Of a stretch of DNA of 8,003 nt, positions 1-6,859 are shown in pieces. The position numbers and the translations under genes were made by a program. Below the pieces are notes generated by a model. That model made no database searches. It saw only the letters and a list, made by a program, of their open reading frames with translations, and was not told where the DNA came from. Numbering within the stretch: position 1 is the stretch's first letter; each line of letters starts with the position of its first letter. The stretch is from Candidatus Nitrosopolaris nunavutensis (GTDB taxonomy: Archaea; Thermoproteota; Nitrososphaeria; Nitrososphaerales; Nitrososphaeraceae), in contig DAOM01000199.1 of the NCBI GenBank assembly GCA_002501855.1, forward strand, positions 1-8,003. The letters are read 5' to 3'.

Positions 1-335
1 TGCAGGGTATAAGATCGATATTGAATGTACCGTTCTCCGTCTATGGAGTAACCAAGGCAGGCGTAATAATGTTTACACGAACTATTGCAGTGGAATACGG
101 AGAATATGGAATACGATGTAACTGCGTTGCCCCGTCTACTATTCGCAGCCCTATGATAGAACCGTACTTACAGGACATGCAAGCCAAAAAAACGCTCGAG
201 TCGTCATTTCCGTTACGAAGGATTGGCGATCCAGAAGATATTTCCGGTGCGGTCTCATATCTATGTTCAGACGATGCGAAATGGATAACTGGTACTGTTT
301 TAACTGTTGATGGCGGAATGTCTGCAAAACAATAA
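1..335 (+). CDS. SDR-family oxidoreductase, C-terminal part (5' end outside window)
   Basis: This is the C-terminal half of a classical short-chain dehydrogenase/reductase, a cytoplasmic NAD(P)-dependent oxidoreductase. The reading frame is open from base 3, so the TTG at 21 is internal and not a start. The catalytic YxxxK motif is visible as YGVTK (bases 42-56). It is followed by the helix that carries the lysine, then RCNCVAPSTIRSPM, which matches the family's N-x-V-x-P-G-x-I-x-T-P-M stretch with Ser in place of the usual Gly. The C-terminal signature PLRRIGDPEDISGAVSYLCS...WITGTVLTVDGG is standard for FabG-like SDRs. The Rossmann TGxxxGIG part and the Asn/Ser catalytic residues lie off the left edge, so cofactor and substrate cannot be judged. 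The gene ends in TAA and converges on the next gene with a 55-base gap. Family assignment is secure, substrate unknown. Confidence 0.93.
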   Translation, partial: QGIRSILNVPFSVYGVTKAGVIMFTRTIAVEYGEYGIRCNCVAPSTIRSPMIEPYLQDMQAKKTLESSFPLRRIGDPEDISGAVSYLCSDDAKWITGTVLTVDGGMSAKQ

Positions 336-359
336 CCAAGGGAGACAGATACGGAAAGA

Positions 360-399
360 TTAGAAAATTCTAAGTCCGGTACTCTTACGACTATTTTTT
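360..399 (+). terminator. possible terminator in convergent gap after the SDR gene
   Basis: A short inverted repeat (TTAGA at 360-364 pairing with TCTAA at 369-373, loop of 4) lies 25 bases after the SDR stop. It is followed by a run of six T at 394-399, inside the last codons of the convergent gene. Archaeal termination depends mainly on T-runs, so this is a plausible site. The stem is short and AT-rich, hence low confidence. Confidence 0.3.
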
Positions 400-810
400 G
401 ATAAGCTGACTTGTGTTTTGCGATACCATCGGGATTATGCCCTTTGTTATTATTTCGTGAAAGTTATCTGTTTCCACGTCGAACGTCAAGAGTAGAACGT
501 ACCAGAGCTGGCTTTCTGTGTCGGTAATCGGAATCGTCGCCCGGATAAGTTTCGCATAGTGTGAGCTTGCGTAATGGATTTTACCCAAATGGTATTCCCA
601 TCTTAGTCTAGTAAACTGCCTCGTGGCGGCAGTAATCGCATATTGTGCTCTCTGTTCTGGAGTTAACAAGGGAGTTAGACCCTTACGCTCCGAAATTCCC
701 AACAATTTTCCGTCGGTATCGACGATTCCGGCAAATCTGATTGCTGGATCAATAGACACGACCTTATCGCAGAACTCCTTGTAGAATTGTTGTCTTTGTT
801 GGTTTTTCAA
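391..810 (-). CDS. small DUF6659-like thaumarchaeal protein
   Basis: This predicts a soluble 139-residue protein of unknown function. The core, with IRFAGIVDTDGKLLG at residues 24-38, then ERKGLTPLLTPEQ, then a helix with RQFTRLRWEYHLGKIHYASSHY (67-85) and a final strand pair TIPI...LWYVLLLTFDV, resembles the DUF6659 proteins that I recall as multi-copy in Nitrososphaeria. The repeated pattern of strand, glycine turn and strand suggests a PAS- or roadblock-like sensory fold, which is inference. It has no signal peptide or membrane segment. The TTG start at 810-808 directly follows an in-frame TAG (813-811) and is the only start that keeps the N-terminal helix. No good ribosome binding site precedes it. 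An ATG at 820-818 lies in another frame, with an AT-rich box about 27 bases upstream (841-855), which leaves the true N-terminus open. It is divergent from purK and ends in TAG. Confidence 0.75.
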   Translation of the reverse strand: MKNQQRQQFYKEFCDKVVSIDPAIRFAGIVDTDGKLLGISERKGLTPLLTPEQRAQYAITAATRQFTRLRWEYHLGKIHYASSHYAKLIRATIPITDTESQLWYVLLLTFDVETDNFHEIITKGIIPMVSQNTSQLIKK

Positions 811-1008
811 CTACAATCATCGTTCTACTGAGTTTCGGCTCTATTTTGACTTTTTCTATTGCCTCTATTTACCTGGGCTTATGATGGTTATTTTTCACTC
901 GCTTGGGATGTTATTGGTCAACCCACCGTGGACGACAATTTTTTGTAGTGGTAGACCGCTTGGTACAAGAAGACTTTAATTTCCTTTCACGAGTATACGT
1001 CCTGCGAT
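811..1008. promoter_or_regulatory. divergent intergenic promoter region between DUF6659-like gene and purK
   Basis: About 200 bases separate the divergent starts. On the plus strand, CTTTAATT at 974-981 sits about 28-35 bases before the purK TTG and is a candidate TATA box for a leaderless purK transcript. On the minus strand the AT-rich stretch around 841-855 could serve the DUF6659-like gene. No Shine-Dalgarno precedes either start, and I see no clear operator or riboswitch. Confidence 0.4.
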
Positions 1009-2205
1009 TTGAAGTCTGGCAGACTAAACGAACTATCGATAACAAAACCTCTGTCTATAGGAATTATAGGGGGAGGACAACTTGGAAAGATGATTGCTCT
1101 GGAAGCCAAACGCATGGCTTTGAAGGTCTGCATTCTGGATCCCTCTAGATGCTGTCCTGCATCTACTGTCTCAGACGAACTAATTATCGCCGATTTTAAA
1201 GACGAGCGAGCCATTAGAAGCTTGGCTAGCAAATCAGACGTGATAACATACGAAATAGAGCTTGCGAATTCTGAAGCTCTGATAGACCTTGCATTAAAAA
1301 ATCCTAATTTTGTTAATCCATCACCTGAGACGCTGAGAATAATCCAAGATAAGTATAAACAAAAATCGTTCTTAAAAGAAAACAATTTAAAAGTCCCCAC
1401 ATTCGCACTGGTCAATTCGGAGAAACAGTTGTTTGATCTGTGTGAAGATTATGGATTCCCAGTTATTTTGAAGGCTTGTCAGGATTCGTATGACGGCAGA
1501 GGTAATTATTCGATAAGATCTAAACGTGATATCTCGAAAGCGTTTTCTCATTTCATTGGGGAAGAAAGACTAATGTTAGAAAAGTTTGTCAAATTTAGAA
1601 AGGAGATATCAATAATGGTCGCTAGAAACGCAAGCGGTGAAATCACTTCGTTTCCTGTTGTAGAAAATATACACAAAGATCATATCTTGAACTTGACTAT
1701 CGTACCGGCCCGTGTCTCTGACAAAGTCGCAAGTAAAGCGAGAAAAATGGCGGAACAAACACTTGCTGCTCTCAAAGGAGCTGGCATCTTCGGAATTGAG
1801 ATGTTTGTGACCGATGACGATAGAGTAATGATAAACGAGATAGCACCGAGACCACACAATTCAGGCCATTATTCCATTGAAGCATGTTCCATTTCTCAGT
1901 TTGAGCAACACCTAAGAGCTATACTTGATCTCCCGTTATCAGAGCCTCGATTGTTGTGCCCCGCAGTGGCTATGCTCAATGTGCTCGGTCCGGAGAATTA
2001 CATCGGACCATATGCAATTAGTGGTTTAAGAAAATTGTTTTCTATTCCTCGATTAAAACTCCATATCTATGGAAAGAAAATATCGAAGCCAAGAAGGAAA
2101 CTTGGACACATTACTTTGATGGGAGATTCGGTTGAAGAGACATTACTAAGGATAAATATGGCTAAGAAAGTGATAAAAGTGAAACGAGAAAGAGAGGTGA
2201 TTTAG
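1009..2205 (+). CDS. purK: N5-carboxyaminoimidazole ribonucleotide synthase (PurK)
   Basis: This cytoplasmic ATP-grasp enzyme converts AIR, ATP and bicarbonate to N5-CAIR in de novo purine synthesis. At 398 residues it has normal family length. Visible signatures are the N-terminal GGGQLGKM loop (21-28), [16 protein letters not shown] (104-119), the ATP-grasp lysine and glycine-rich loop [11 protein letters not shown] (155-165), and [11 protein letters not shown] (191-201). Next come [11 protein letters not shown] (257-267) and the catalytic and metal-binding [12 protein letters not shown] (276-287). The C-terminal lid carries MLNVLG (322-327) and KLGHITLMG (364-372). YDGRGN resembles, from memory, the eukaryotic ADE2-type loop rather than the commoner GYDGRG. 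The TTG start is the only canonical start before the first beta strand, as the frame is closed by a TAG at 952-954. No Shine-Dalgarno is present, so a leaderless transcript is likely. The stop TAG overlaps the purE upstream region, and co-transcription with purE is expected. Confidence 0.95.
   Translation: MKSGRLNELSITKPLSIGIIGGGQLGKMIALEAKRMALKVCILDPSRCCPASTVSDELIIADFKDERAIRSLASKSDVITYEIELANSEALIDLALKNPNFVNPSPETLRIIQDKYKQKSFLKENNLKVPTFALVNSEKQLFDLCEDYGFPVILKACQDSYDGRGNYSIRSKRDISKAFSHFIGEERLMLEKFVKFRKEISIMVARNASGEITSFPVVENIHKDHILNLTIVPARVSDKVASKARKMAEQTLAALKGAGIFGIEMFVTDDDRVMINEIAPRPHNSGHYSIEACSISQFEQHLRAILDLPLSEPRLLCPAVAMLNVLGPENYIGPYAISGLRKLFSIPRLKLHIYGKKISKPRRKLGHITLMGDSVEETLLRINMAKKVIKVKREREVI
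2194..2201 (+). promoter_or_regulatory. perfect Shine-Dalgarno GAGGTGAT inside the end of purK, serving purE
   Basis: GAGGTGAT is an exact complement of the archaeal 16S 3' tail (AUCACCUC) and lies in the last codons of purK. It points to a start codon around 2206-2212, where TTA at 2207-2209 is in the purE frame. The nearest canonical purE start, ATG 2234, is 32 bases away, which is too far for normal use. Confidence 0.7.
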
Positions 2206-2233
2206 ATTAGCGGGAATTCTAGTCGGAATAATA

Positions 2234-2743
2234 ATGGGTAGCGACTCGGATTTGTGGGTGATGAAGGAAGCGGCCGAGATTTTGAATTCGTTCGGGGTTA
2301 CAAATGAAGTAAAAATTGTTTCAGCCCACAGAACCGTTAAAAGAATGATTTACTATGCGAAGACAGCAAAGACGAGGGGAATTCAAGTTATTATAGCTGG
2401 TGCAGGAGGGGCTGCCCATCTCCCCGGGATGGTGGCAGCTATCACTCCGCTGCCAGTAATTGGTGTTCCAATAATGGGTACGTCGTCACGTCTGCACGGG
2501 TTAGATTCACTTTTGTCTATAGTGCAAATGCCGCCGGGCGTGCCAGTCGCTACCTTGGCAGTCAACGGTGCAAGAAATGCCGGTATTTTCGCGTGTCAAA
2601 TACTAGGACTAAAGAACCCAGCAATTGCAGCCAAGGTTGAGAGATACAAACAAAAATTAGAAGGAGATGTATTGCGTAGGGCAGCAAGGTTAGATCGCTT
2701 AGGGATTGAAAAATTGCTCAAGTCTACAACATTGATTAGATGA
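2234..2743 (+). CDS. purE: N5-CAIR mutase (PurE, class I); true start uncertain
   Basis: This enzyme rearranges N5-CAIR to CAIR, the step after PurK, and acts as a homo-oligomer in the cytoplasm. Signatures counted from ATG 2234 are MGSDSDL (1-7), the catalytic SAHRT (30-34), [11 protein letters not shown] (56-66) and [21 protein letters not shown] (split as 89-98 and 99-109). The adjacent purK supports the class I mutase assignment. The start is odd. The family begins with a beta strand just before MGSDSD, and here the upstream in-frame codons 2207-2233 encode LAGILVGII, which fits that strand exactly. Yet there is no ATG, GTG or TTG between the in-frame TGA (2198-2200) and ATG 2234. A perfect Shine-Dalgarno sits at 2194-2201, five bases before TTA 2207. 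The coordinates use the first canonical start, but the protein probably begins near 2207 (about 178 residues). It ends in TGA. Confidence 0.93.
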   Translation: MGSDSDLWVMKEAAEILNSFGVTNEVKIVSAHRTVKRMIYYAKTAKTRGIQVIIAGAGGAAHLPGMVAAITPLPVIGVPIMGTSSRLHGLDSLLSIVQMPPGVPVATLAVNGARNAGIFACQILGLKNPAIAAKVERYKQKLEGDVLRRAARLDRLGIEKLLKSTTLIR

Positions 2744-2763
2744 TGATTTCTTAAATAAATCAT
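2743..2763 (+). terminator. AT-rich inverted repeat at the end of purE
   Basis: ATGATTT (2743-2749) and AAATCAT (2757-2763) form a perfect 7-bp inverted repeat around a 7-base loop, starting on the last base of the purE stop codon. It could be a weak terminator or mRNA 3'-end structure. No long T-run follows directly. Confidence 0.3.
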
Positions 2764-2840
2764 GAATAACGATTATTATGAAAACAAATACTATGAAAAC
2801 GCAACCTACTATACTTGTCGATACACGCTGATAGATTAGA

Positions 2841-2861
2841 TTTAAAAAAGTAGGAGGGGAT
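2841..2861 (+). promoter_or_regulatory. htrA promoter: TATA-like box, with a distant Shine-Dalgarno-like stretch
   Basis: TTTAAAAAA (2841-2849) lies 28-36 bases before ATG 2877, the spacing expected for an archaeal TATA box driving a nearly leaderless transcript. AGGAGGGGAT follows at 2852-2861 and looks like a Shine-Dalgarno, but it is about 15 bases or more from ATG 2877 and would be upstream of the predicted transcript start. The 133-base purE-htrA gap also holds a 9-bp direct repeat TATGAAAAC (2777-2785 and 2792-2800). Confidence 0.45.
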
Positions 2862-2876
2862 AGTAACTGCTATAAG

Positions 2877-4070
2877 ATGTACCTTGTCCTTACTAGAGAG
2901 ATGCAAAGAAAAAAAATGTTCTTAATATTTGCAATTGTGGCTTTAGCTTCCTTAATCGTTTTATCGTCATTAGCGACGTTTCAATATCCAGCTAGAGCAC
3001 AAAGCCAACAGCAGAAATTAGCGATGTTAAAAACTCAGGATCATTCGCTTAATCTTCTCTTTAAGAGCGTAGAGAATTCTGTCGTTCAGGTGACTAGAAA
3101 GATCCCGACGCTGAATTTGCAAAATCCACATACGAGAAATGCCACTGCACTAGGCTCAGGGATTGTCTCTGACACAAAGGGCCATATTATAACCAATAAC
3201 CATGTGGTAGGTACTGCTAAAATTGTGGATGTGACTTTCATTGACGGAAATAGGTACACTGCAAATGTTGTCGGAACTGATATCTACAATGACTTGGCAG
3301 TTCTGAAAATTACTGGGAACCTTACAAAACCTGTAACTCCGCTCCAGTTGGGCAACTCCTCAGCACTAGAAGTTGGCGATCAAGTGATAGCTATCGGAAA
3401 TCCATTTGGACTTGACGACACGATGACAACAGGAATAGTAAGTCAGAAAGGCAGGTTGTTGCCTGACGCTACCTCAGGGTTCTCTATCCCAGATGTGATT
3501 CAGACTGACGCTTTGATTGATCCCGGTAATTCTGGTGGGCCTTTGTTGAATATGCAAGGACAAGTTATTGGCATAAATACCGCAGCCGTTATTTCTGATA
3601 AGGGCGGCTTCTCCGGGATAGGTTTAGCCATATCCTCTAATACTGCAAAACGCATCGTTCCTATTTTAATTGAGAGGGGTAACTACACTCATCCATACCT
3701 CGGACTTACTGCCGCTACCCTGACTTCGGACTTGGCTCGAAGTGTTAGTGGGTTAAACCCAAACTTTCAAGGTATATTAGTAGATTCAATCGTAAAAGGA
3801 GGTGCTGTAGACAAAGCAGGCTTGCATGGTAGCACGATCGATCAATATGGCAACAAGCATGGTGGGGACATAATAGCTGCTGTGGACAGCCTCCAAGTGA
3901 AAAGGATGGAGGACTTGATTTCTTACGTAGAGGAACACAAGTCAGTTGGAGACAAAATATTGTTAAGCGTCTATCGGGATGGGCAAACGCTCAAGTTGCA
4001 AGCGGTTCTCCAACAGCGTCCTTCACCGCTTCCATATCTAAAATCTCCATCCGCTCCAATACCGCCATAG
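2877..4070 (+). CDS. HtrA/DegP-type serine protease (S1C) with one PDZ domain, membrane-anchored
   Basis: This 397-residue protein is a trypsin-like S1C protease that likely degrades or refolds damaged proteins on the outer face of the membrane. Residues 12-36 form a hydrophobic segment after RKK, acting as signal anchor or signal peptide (a PARAQS stretch follows at 38-43). The protease domain shows all three catalytic residues: His109 in TNNHVV, Asp139 in NDLAVLKI and Ser219 in DPGNSGGPL. IAIGNPFGLD (171-180) and IGLAIS (248-253) are also typical of the family. One PDZ domain spans about 273-375, with YLGL at its start and the GGDIIAAVDSLQV strand. The proline-rich tail (382-397) is low complexity. 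ATG 2877 was chosen because it is about 30 bases from a TATA-like box; ATG 2901 would also keep the anchor. It is convergent with the DedA-type gene. Confidence 0.95.
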   Translation: MYLVLTREMQRKKMFLIFAIVALASLIVLSSLATFQYPARAQSQQQKLAMLKTQDHSLNLLFKSVENSVVQVTRKIPTLNLQNPHTRNATALGSGIVSDTKGHIITNNHVVGTAKIVDVTFIDGNRYTANVVGTDIYNDLAVLKITGNLTKPVTPLQLGNSSALEVGDQVIAIGNPFGLDDTMTTGIVSQKGRLLPDATSGFSIPDVIQTDALIDPGNSGGPLLNMQGQVIGINTAAVISDKGGFSGIGLAISSNTAKRIVPILIERGNYTHPYLGLTAATLTSDLARSVSGLNPNFQGILVDSIVKGGAVDKAGLHGSTIDQYGNKHGGDIIAAVDSLQVKRMEDLISYVEEHKSVGDKILLSVYRDGQTLKLQAVLQQRPSPLPYLKSPSAPIPP

Positions 4071-4148
4071 CGTATTTCTCCTAAGGCAGCGATTACGTCT
4101 CAATTGTTGTTTTTCGTAAATGGTAGTGCGCGAGGAGAAATTATGATG

Positions 4149-4173
4149 GAGTAAGAGGTATCGTTTCTTACTC
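4149..4173. terminator. 8-bp inverted repeat between convergent htrA and dedA-type genes
   Basis: GAGTAAGA (4149-4156) and TCTTACTC (4166-4173) are perfectly complementary around a 9-base loop. It lies in the 115-base gap between two convergent genes, 13 bases beyond the DedA-type stop. A bidirectional transcription end or transcript-stabilising hairpin fits. A separate T-run at 4109-4115 (TTTTT within) could end the htrA transcript. Confidence 0.5.
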
Positions 4174-4185
4174 TTGGATAATAAT

Positions 4186-4686
4186 CTAATGAAAAAATGT
4201 CACCATAATTAAACTAAGAAAATAAACTATAGCCACAGCCTTTATCGTTTTGCCAAGAACCATCGCAACGGTGAATTTGGTTAAATCGTACTTTTTTATT
4301 CCTGCTATTATCGGAATCACGTCCCCGCCTACGGGGATCCAAGGCGATATGAAGATCAACAACCATCCGTATTTCGCTAACAGAGCGTAACTCCTTTGGC
4401 TTCTCCTGTCGTCAAGCCTTGTTATCTTTCTTATCCGATGGGATAAATTGTACCCAGTATAGCCTAGGTAGTAAGCTATAAATCCTCCAATTATTGATCC
4501 GACGGTCAAGGCGATAAATATTCTCATCTCGTTTTCTCTTGCGGCGAGTAAGGCTGCCGTCGTGAGTTCGGTTGGTATAGGAATAAATGAGGAGAGCATA
4601 CCATTGAAGAAAAGACCTACGAGTCCGTACTTCGTGAAGAAGGTGCCGATGGAAGGCGGGATTAAAAACAGTGCAAAGGTTATCAT
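4186..4686 (-). CDS. small DedA/VTT-domain (SNARE-associated type) membrane protein
   Basis: A 166-residue polytopic membrane protein of the DedA/VTT family; bacterial and eukaryotic members are lipid scramblases or transporters needed for envelope homeostasis. Hydrophobic stretches lie at about 3-14, 20-36, 55-78, 106-130 and 138-164. Family features are the N-terminal re-entrant-like segment with FIPIPTELTTAALLA (34-48), the GSIIGGFIAYYLGYTGY motif (63-79), and the second re-entrant-like segment SPWIPVGGDVIPIIAG (114-129), whose Pro and Gly-Asp residues match the F-x-R-x-x-P-x-x-R/G-x pattern loosely. It is closer to the short YqaA-like branch than to full-length DedA (about 200 residues). 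ATG 4686 is chosen because a TATA-like box lies about 27 bases upstream with no Shine-Dalgarno, as for a leaderless mRNA. It ends in TAG. The substrate is unknown. Confidence 0.85.
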   Translation of the reverse strand: MITFALFLIPPSIGTFFTKYGLVGLFFNGMLSSFIPIPTELTTAALLAARENEMRIFIALTVGSIIGGFIAYYLGYTGYNLSHRIRKITRLDDRRSQRSYALLAKYGWLLIFISPWIPVGGDVIPIIAGIKKYDLTKFTVAMVLGKTIKAVAIVYFLSLIMVTFFH

Positions 4687-4707
4687 GCTGTGTCTCTCTG
4701 GACGCTC

Positions 4708-4718
4708 ATAATTTTTAC
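4708..4718 (-). promoter_or_regulatory. TATA-like box of the dedA-type gene
   Basis: Read on the minus strand this is GTAAAAATTAT, centred about 27 bases before ATG 4686, which is the usual TATA-to-start distance for a leaderless archaeal gene. Its presence argues that the gene is transcribed alone and that the open frame upstream on the same strand is not a translated partner. Confidence 0.5.
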
Positions 4719-5130
4719 TCGTTCAGCATGAGACGGCGCGCCATTCAATATAATACGTATCTTTGTTTCTAACGTAGCGCTCTTGCGATCCGTTAAAAAG
4801 AAATCAAAGAATGGAAAGTAAGATACGAAACAAAAAACACCTTTTCTAGCGACACTCGTGAATCGTCGCCGACACACTCCAACGTCTAGGCTTTCATGCA
4901 TATACAGACTTACGGCATTTTTTGGGTATATACTTGCGTAACAGTTGATCCACATAATATATACTCCACGCATACGATAAGGGTTAGGTCTAGATATCTT
5001 GGTTTTTCTCAGAACATCTACAAGAAAGAGAAGAAGGTATGGAGCCTGGACACGTCAAATGCCCTAAATGATGCTTATTCTGAGTGATTATGAACATCGC
5101 TTAAGGAGATATTGAATAGGACAAAGTTGG
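4719..5130. other. intergenic stretch without a supported gene
   Basis: Between the DedA-type promoter and the glycosyltransferase promoter I find no credible protein, tRNA or repeat. Two open frames exist (minus 4683-4973 and plus 4896-5087), but their translations have random-looking composition and no start signals. The stretch is AT-rich with several TATATAC-like words around 4926-4932 and 4957-4963. An unannotated small RNA cannot be excluded. Confidence 0.5.
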
Positions 5131-5152
5131 CAAATACTTATACATACATCTT

Positions 5153-5163
5153 GAAAAATATAC
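5153..5163 (+). promoter_or_regulatory. TATA-like box upstream of the leader ORF and glycosyltransferase
   Basis: GAAAAATATAC is centred about 29 bases before ATG 5187, so transcription should begin at or just before that ATG. The glycosyltransferase ATG 5268 would then lie about 80 bases into the mRNA. A second candidate, CTTATACATAC, begins at 5137. Confidence 0.45.
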
Positions 5164-5186
5164 ATCAGAGTTTAGGAATCGAGCAA

Positions 5187-5249
5187 ATGTCAAGCAAAAA
5201 CGTAGAGGATCACCAAGTTGTCAGAGTAATGATCTCAATAGAAACATAG
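5187..5249 (+). CDS. possible 20-residue leader peptide ORF upstream of the glycosyltransferase
   Basis: ATG 5187 opens a 20-codon frame ending in TAG 5247-5249, and it sits at leaderless distance from the TATA-like box at 5153-5163. The stop is only two bases before the Shine-Dalgarno of the glycosyltransferase, and the leader is in the same frame as that gene. Translation of the leader could deliver ribosomes to the downstream site or regulate it. The peptide begins MSSKNVEDHQ and has no membrane segment. It could equally be untranslated 5' leader RNA. This is inference from spacing only. Confidence 0.3.
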   Translation: MSSKNVEDHQVVRVMISIET

Positions 5250-5251
5250 TT

Positions 5252-5257
5252 GAGGTG
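5252..5257 (+). promoter_or_regulatory. Shine-Dalgarno GAGGTG deciding the glycosyltransferase start
   Basis: GAGGTG is complementary to the archaeal 16S tail and ends 10 bases before ATG 5268. It favours that ATG over the in-frame TTG at 5250, which overlaps the site itself. Confidence 0.7.
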
Positions 5258-5267
5258 GACTCATTTC

Positions 5268-6770
5268 ATGGCTGTTCAGAACAAACAACCGGTGGCGACG
5301 GAAAAATACAGGGAAATGGACAAGAAGCGTTGGTTAGTACGGTATTTGGTACTTGCTAGCATTGCCGTTATCCTCGGAATAAAACTCTATTTATTAATTT
5401 ATGTAGTAGATTTTACAGTCGGTTTCTACAGCTTCCTCACCTCATTTGTCTTGTTTAATATATTTTTTCTGTCCTGGGTGAAATACCGCGATCCCTTTAT
5501 TAGGGTCAAGGATGTCCTCATCCCCGAAGATCGAAAACCTCTCGTCTCAATTATAGTTCCGGTAAAAAATGAAGAAGGTAACATCAGAAACTGTGTTCAA
5601 TCTTGTCTTAATTCGTCTTATACTAATAAGGAAGTCATCATTGTTAATGATGGAAGTACTGATGGGACGACTGCAATCTTGGATGAGATGAGAAAAGAGG
5701 TTGGTCCAGGGCCCAAACTTCAAATAATTCATCTCTCAAAAAGCGTAGGTAAAAAGGTTGCTATTGAAGCCGGATCCCAGATCGCTAAAGGTGAAATTTA
5801 TGTCATGATGGACAGTGATTGCGATCTTGCTAGCGATGCCGTCGACAACGCCGTAAAAATATTCTATACTGATCGCAGAATCGGCGCTGTGACAGGTCAT
5901 GCGCGAGTGAGAGGTGCGGCCAAAGGAAACACTTTGCTCAAGATTGAAGATGTATGGTTCGACGGACAATTTAGAATGTTAAAGGGAATGGAAACATCAT
6001 TCTCGTCTCTTACGTGCTGTTCTGGCGCATTGTCGATTTATAGAAGAGAGGCTGTGCACCAATATATACACGCCTGGGCTCATGATCATTTCCTTGGTAT
6101 CGAGAATTTTAAATTTGCAACCGACAGACGGCTGACAGCGTATGTTCTGGGCGCTAAGCCCGAGGACATATGGGAGGATAGGAGGAATAATACGGGAGAA
6201 CAAGATAGCAATAAAAACAGTATTGGTAATAATAATATCCCCATACTACAGACAGGAAAAGATGACCTGAATGCAATGAGATCCTCTTCAGACCCGGATC
6301 AAGAAGAGCTCAAGAAAAAGGATCGGCGAAAATATGCATGGAGATTAGTTTACAGTCCGAGCGTAAGGGTGACGGCTGGAGTGCCAGATACACTCGTGGG
6401 ACTAATACGACAGCAAATCCGTTGGAGGAAGAGCTTCATTCGAAGCCTTCCCGCAACTGGCGGAATATACTGGCGAAGGCCATTTTACGCAGCTTTTCTG
6501 TATTATCTAGTCTTGGGTCTCAAACTTATGAGGCCATTCATTGTTATTAAAATAATCGTACTTCTATTGTCAGCCGATATAGGGACAGTGGTGTTCTATC
6601 TCTCGGGACTAATGTATACTGGAATGCTCTACGGGATCGATTCCCGGTTACGAAACCCCGGTTATCCATACTGGTTGTACCGGCCTTTATTCACATTCAT
6701 GTCAACATTCGTATTCAGTTGGCTATTATTTTATGCAGCGATCACGATCAGAAAAGAAGCATGGAGATAG
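5268..6770 (+). CDS. processive family-2 glycosyltransferase (hyaluronan/chitin synthase-like membrane protein)
   Basis: This 500-residue membrane enzyme probably polymerises and exports a cell-surface or capsular polysaccharide from a nucleotide sugar. Two N-terminal membrane segments (about 25-46 and 50-72) precede a cytoplasmic GT-A domain. The domain shows VSIIVPVKNEEGNI (93-106), NDGSTDGT (127-134), the metal-binding DSD (182-184), CCSGALSIYRREA (250-262), TDRRLT (285-290, where synthases usually have a G/E-D-D/R motif with the catalytic Asp, here Asp286) and QQIRW (382-386), which marks processive enzymes. At least three further membrane segments lie at about 404-436, 438-456 and 472-494. 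A hydrophilic, Asn/Asp/Lys-rich stretch at about 300-355 interrupts the region between TDRRLT and QQIRW where relatives have only a short turn. The start was set by the GAGGTG site. It stands alone on the plus strand; the sugar product is unknown. It ends in TAG. Confidence 0.92.
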   Translation: MAVQNKQPVATEKYREMDKKRWLVRYLVLASIAVILGIKLYLLIYVVDFTVGFYSFLTSFVLFNIFFLSWVKYRDPFIRVKDVLIPEDRKPLVSIIVPVKNEEGNIRNCVQSCLNSSYTNKEVIIVNDGSTDGTTAILDEMRKEVGPGPKLQIIHLSKSVGKKVAIEAGSQIAKGEIYVMMDSDCDLASDAVDNAVKIFYTDRRIGAVTGHARVRGAAKGNTLLKIEDVWFDGQFRMLKGMETSFSSLTCCSGALSIYRREAVHQYIHAWAHDHFLGIENFKFATDRRLTAYVLGAKPEDIWEDRRNNTGEQDSNKNSIGNNNIPILQTGKDDLNAMRSSSDPDQEELKKKDRRKYAWRLVYSPSVRVTAGVPDTLVGLIRQQIRWRKSFIRSLPATGGIYWRRPFYAAFLYYLVLGLKLMRPFIVIKIIVLLLSADIGTVVFYLSGLMYTGMLYGIDSRLRNPGYPYWLYRPLFTFMSTFVFSWLLFYAAITIRKEAWR

Positions 6771-6859
6771 TTTGCACTTCTTGAAATCTAGGCGCATAAT
6801 TCTAATAGGTCGAAAAACGGGAATAGCATTCAGTCTCATGTTCACAAATTGCCATACCC

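Noticed and set aside
903..1415. Open frames on both strands overlapping the start of purK.
   Set aside because: They are alternative-frame readings of the well-conserved purK sequence and its promoter.
4683..4973. Open frame on the minus strand (96 codons) overlapping the DedA-type start as ATGA, suggesting a translationally coupled partner.
   Set aside because: Its composition (Cys-, Arg- and Phe-rich with no recognisable fold) looks random, its start has no promoter or ribosome site, and a TATA-like box for the DedA-type gene lies inside it at the right distance for a separate leaderless transcript.
4896..5087. Plus-strand open frame of 63 codons in the intergenic region.
   Set aside because: It overlaps the equally doubtful minus-strand frame, has no start signals, and its sequence resembles no family I know.
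5247..5249. TAG as a pyrrolysine or other recoded codon joining the mini-ORF to the glycosyltransferase.
   Set aside because: TAG is the commonest stop in this window, no pyl genes are present, and a good Shine-Dalgarno with ATG follows directly; read-through is kept only as a minor option.
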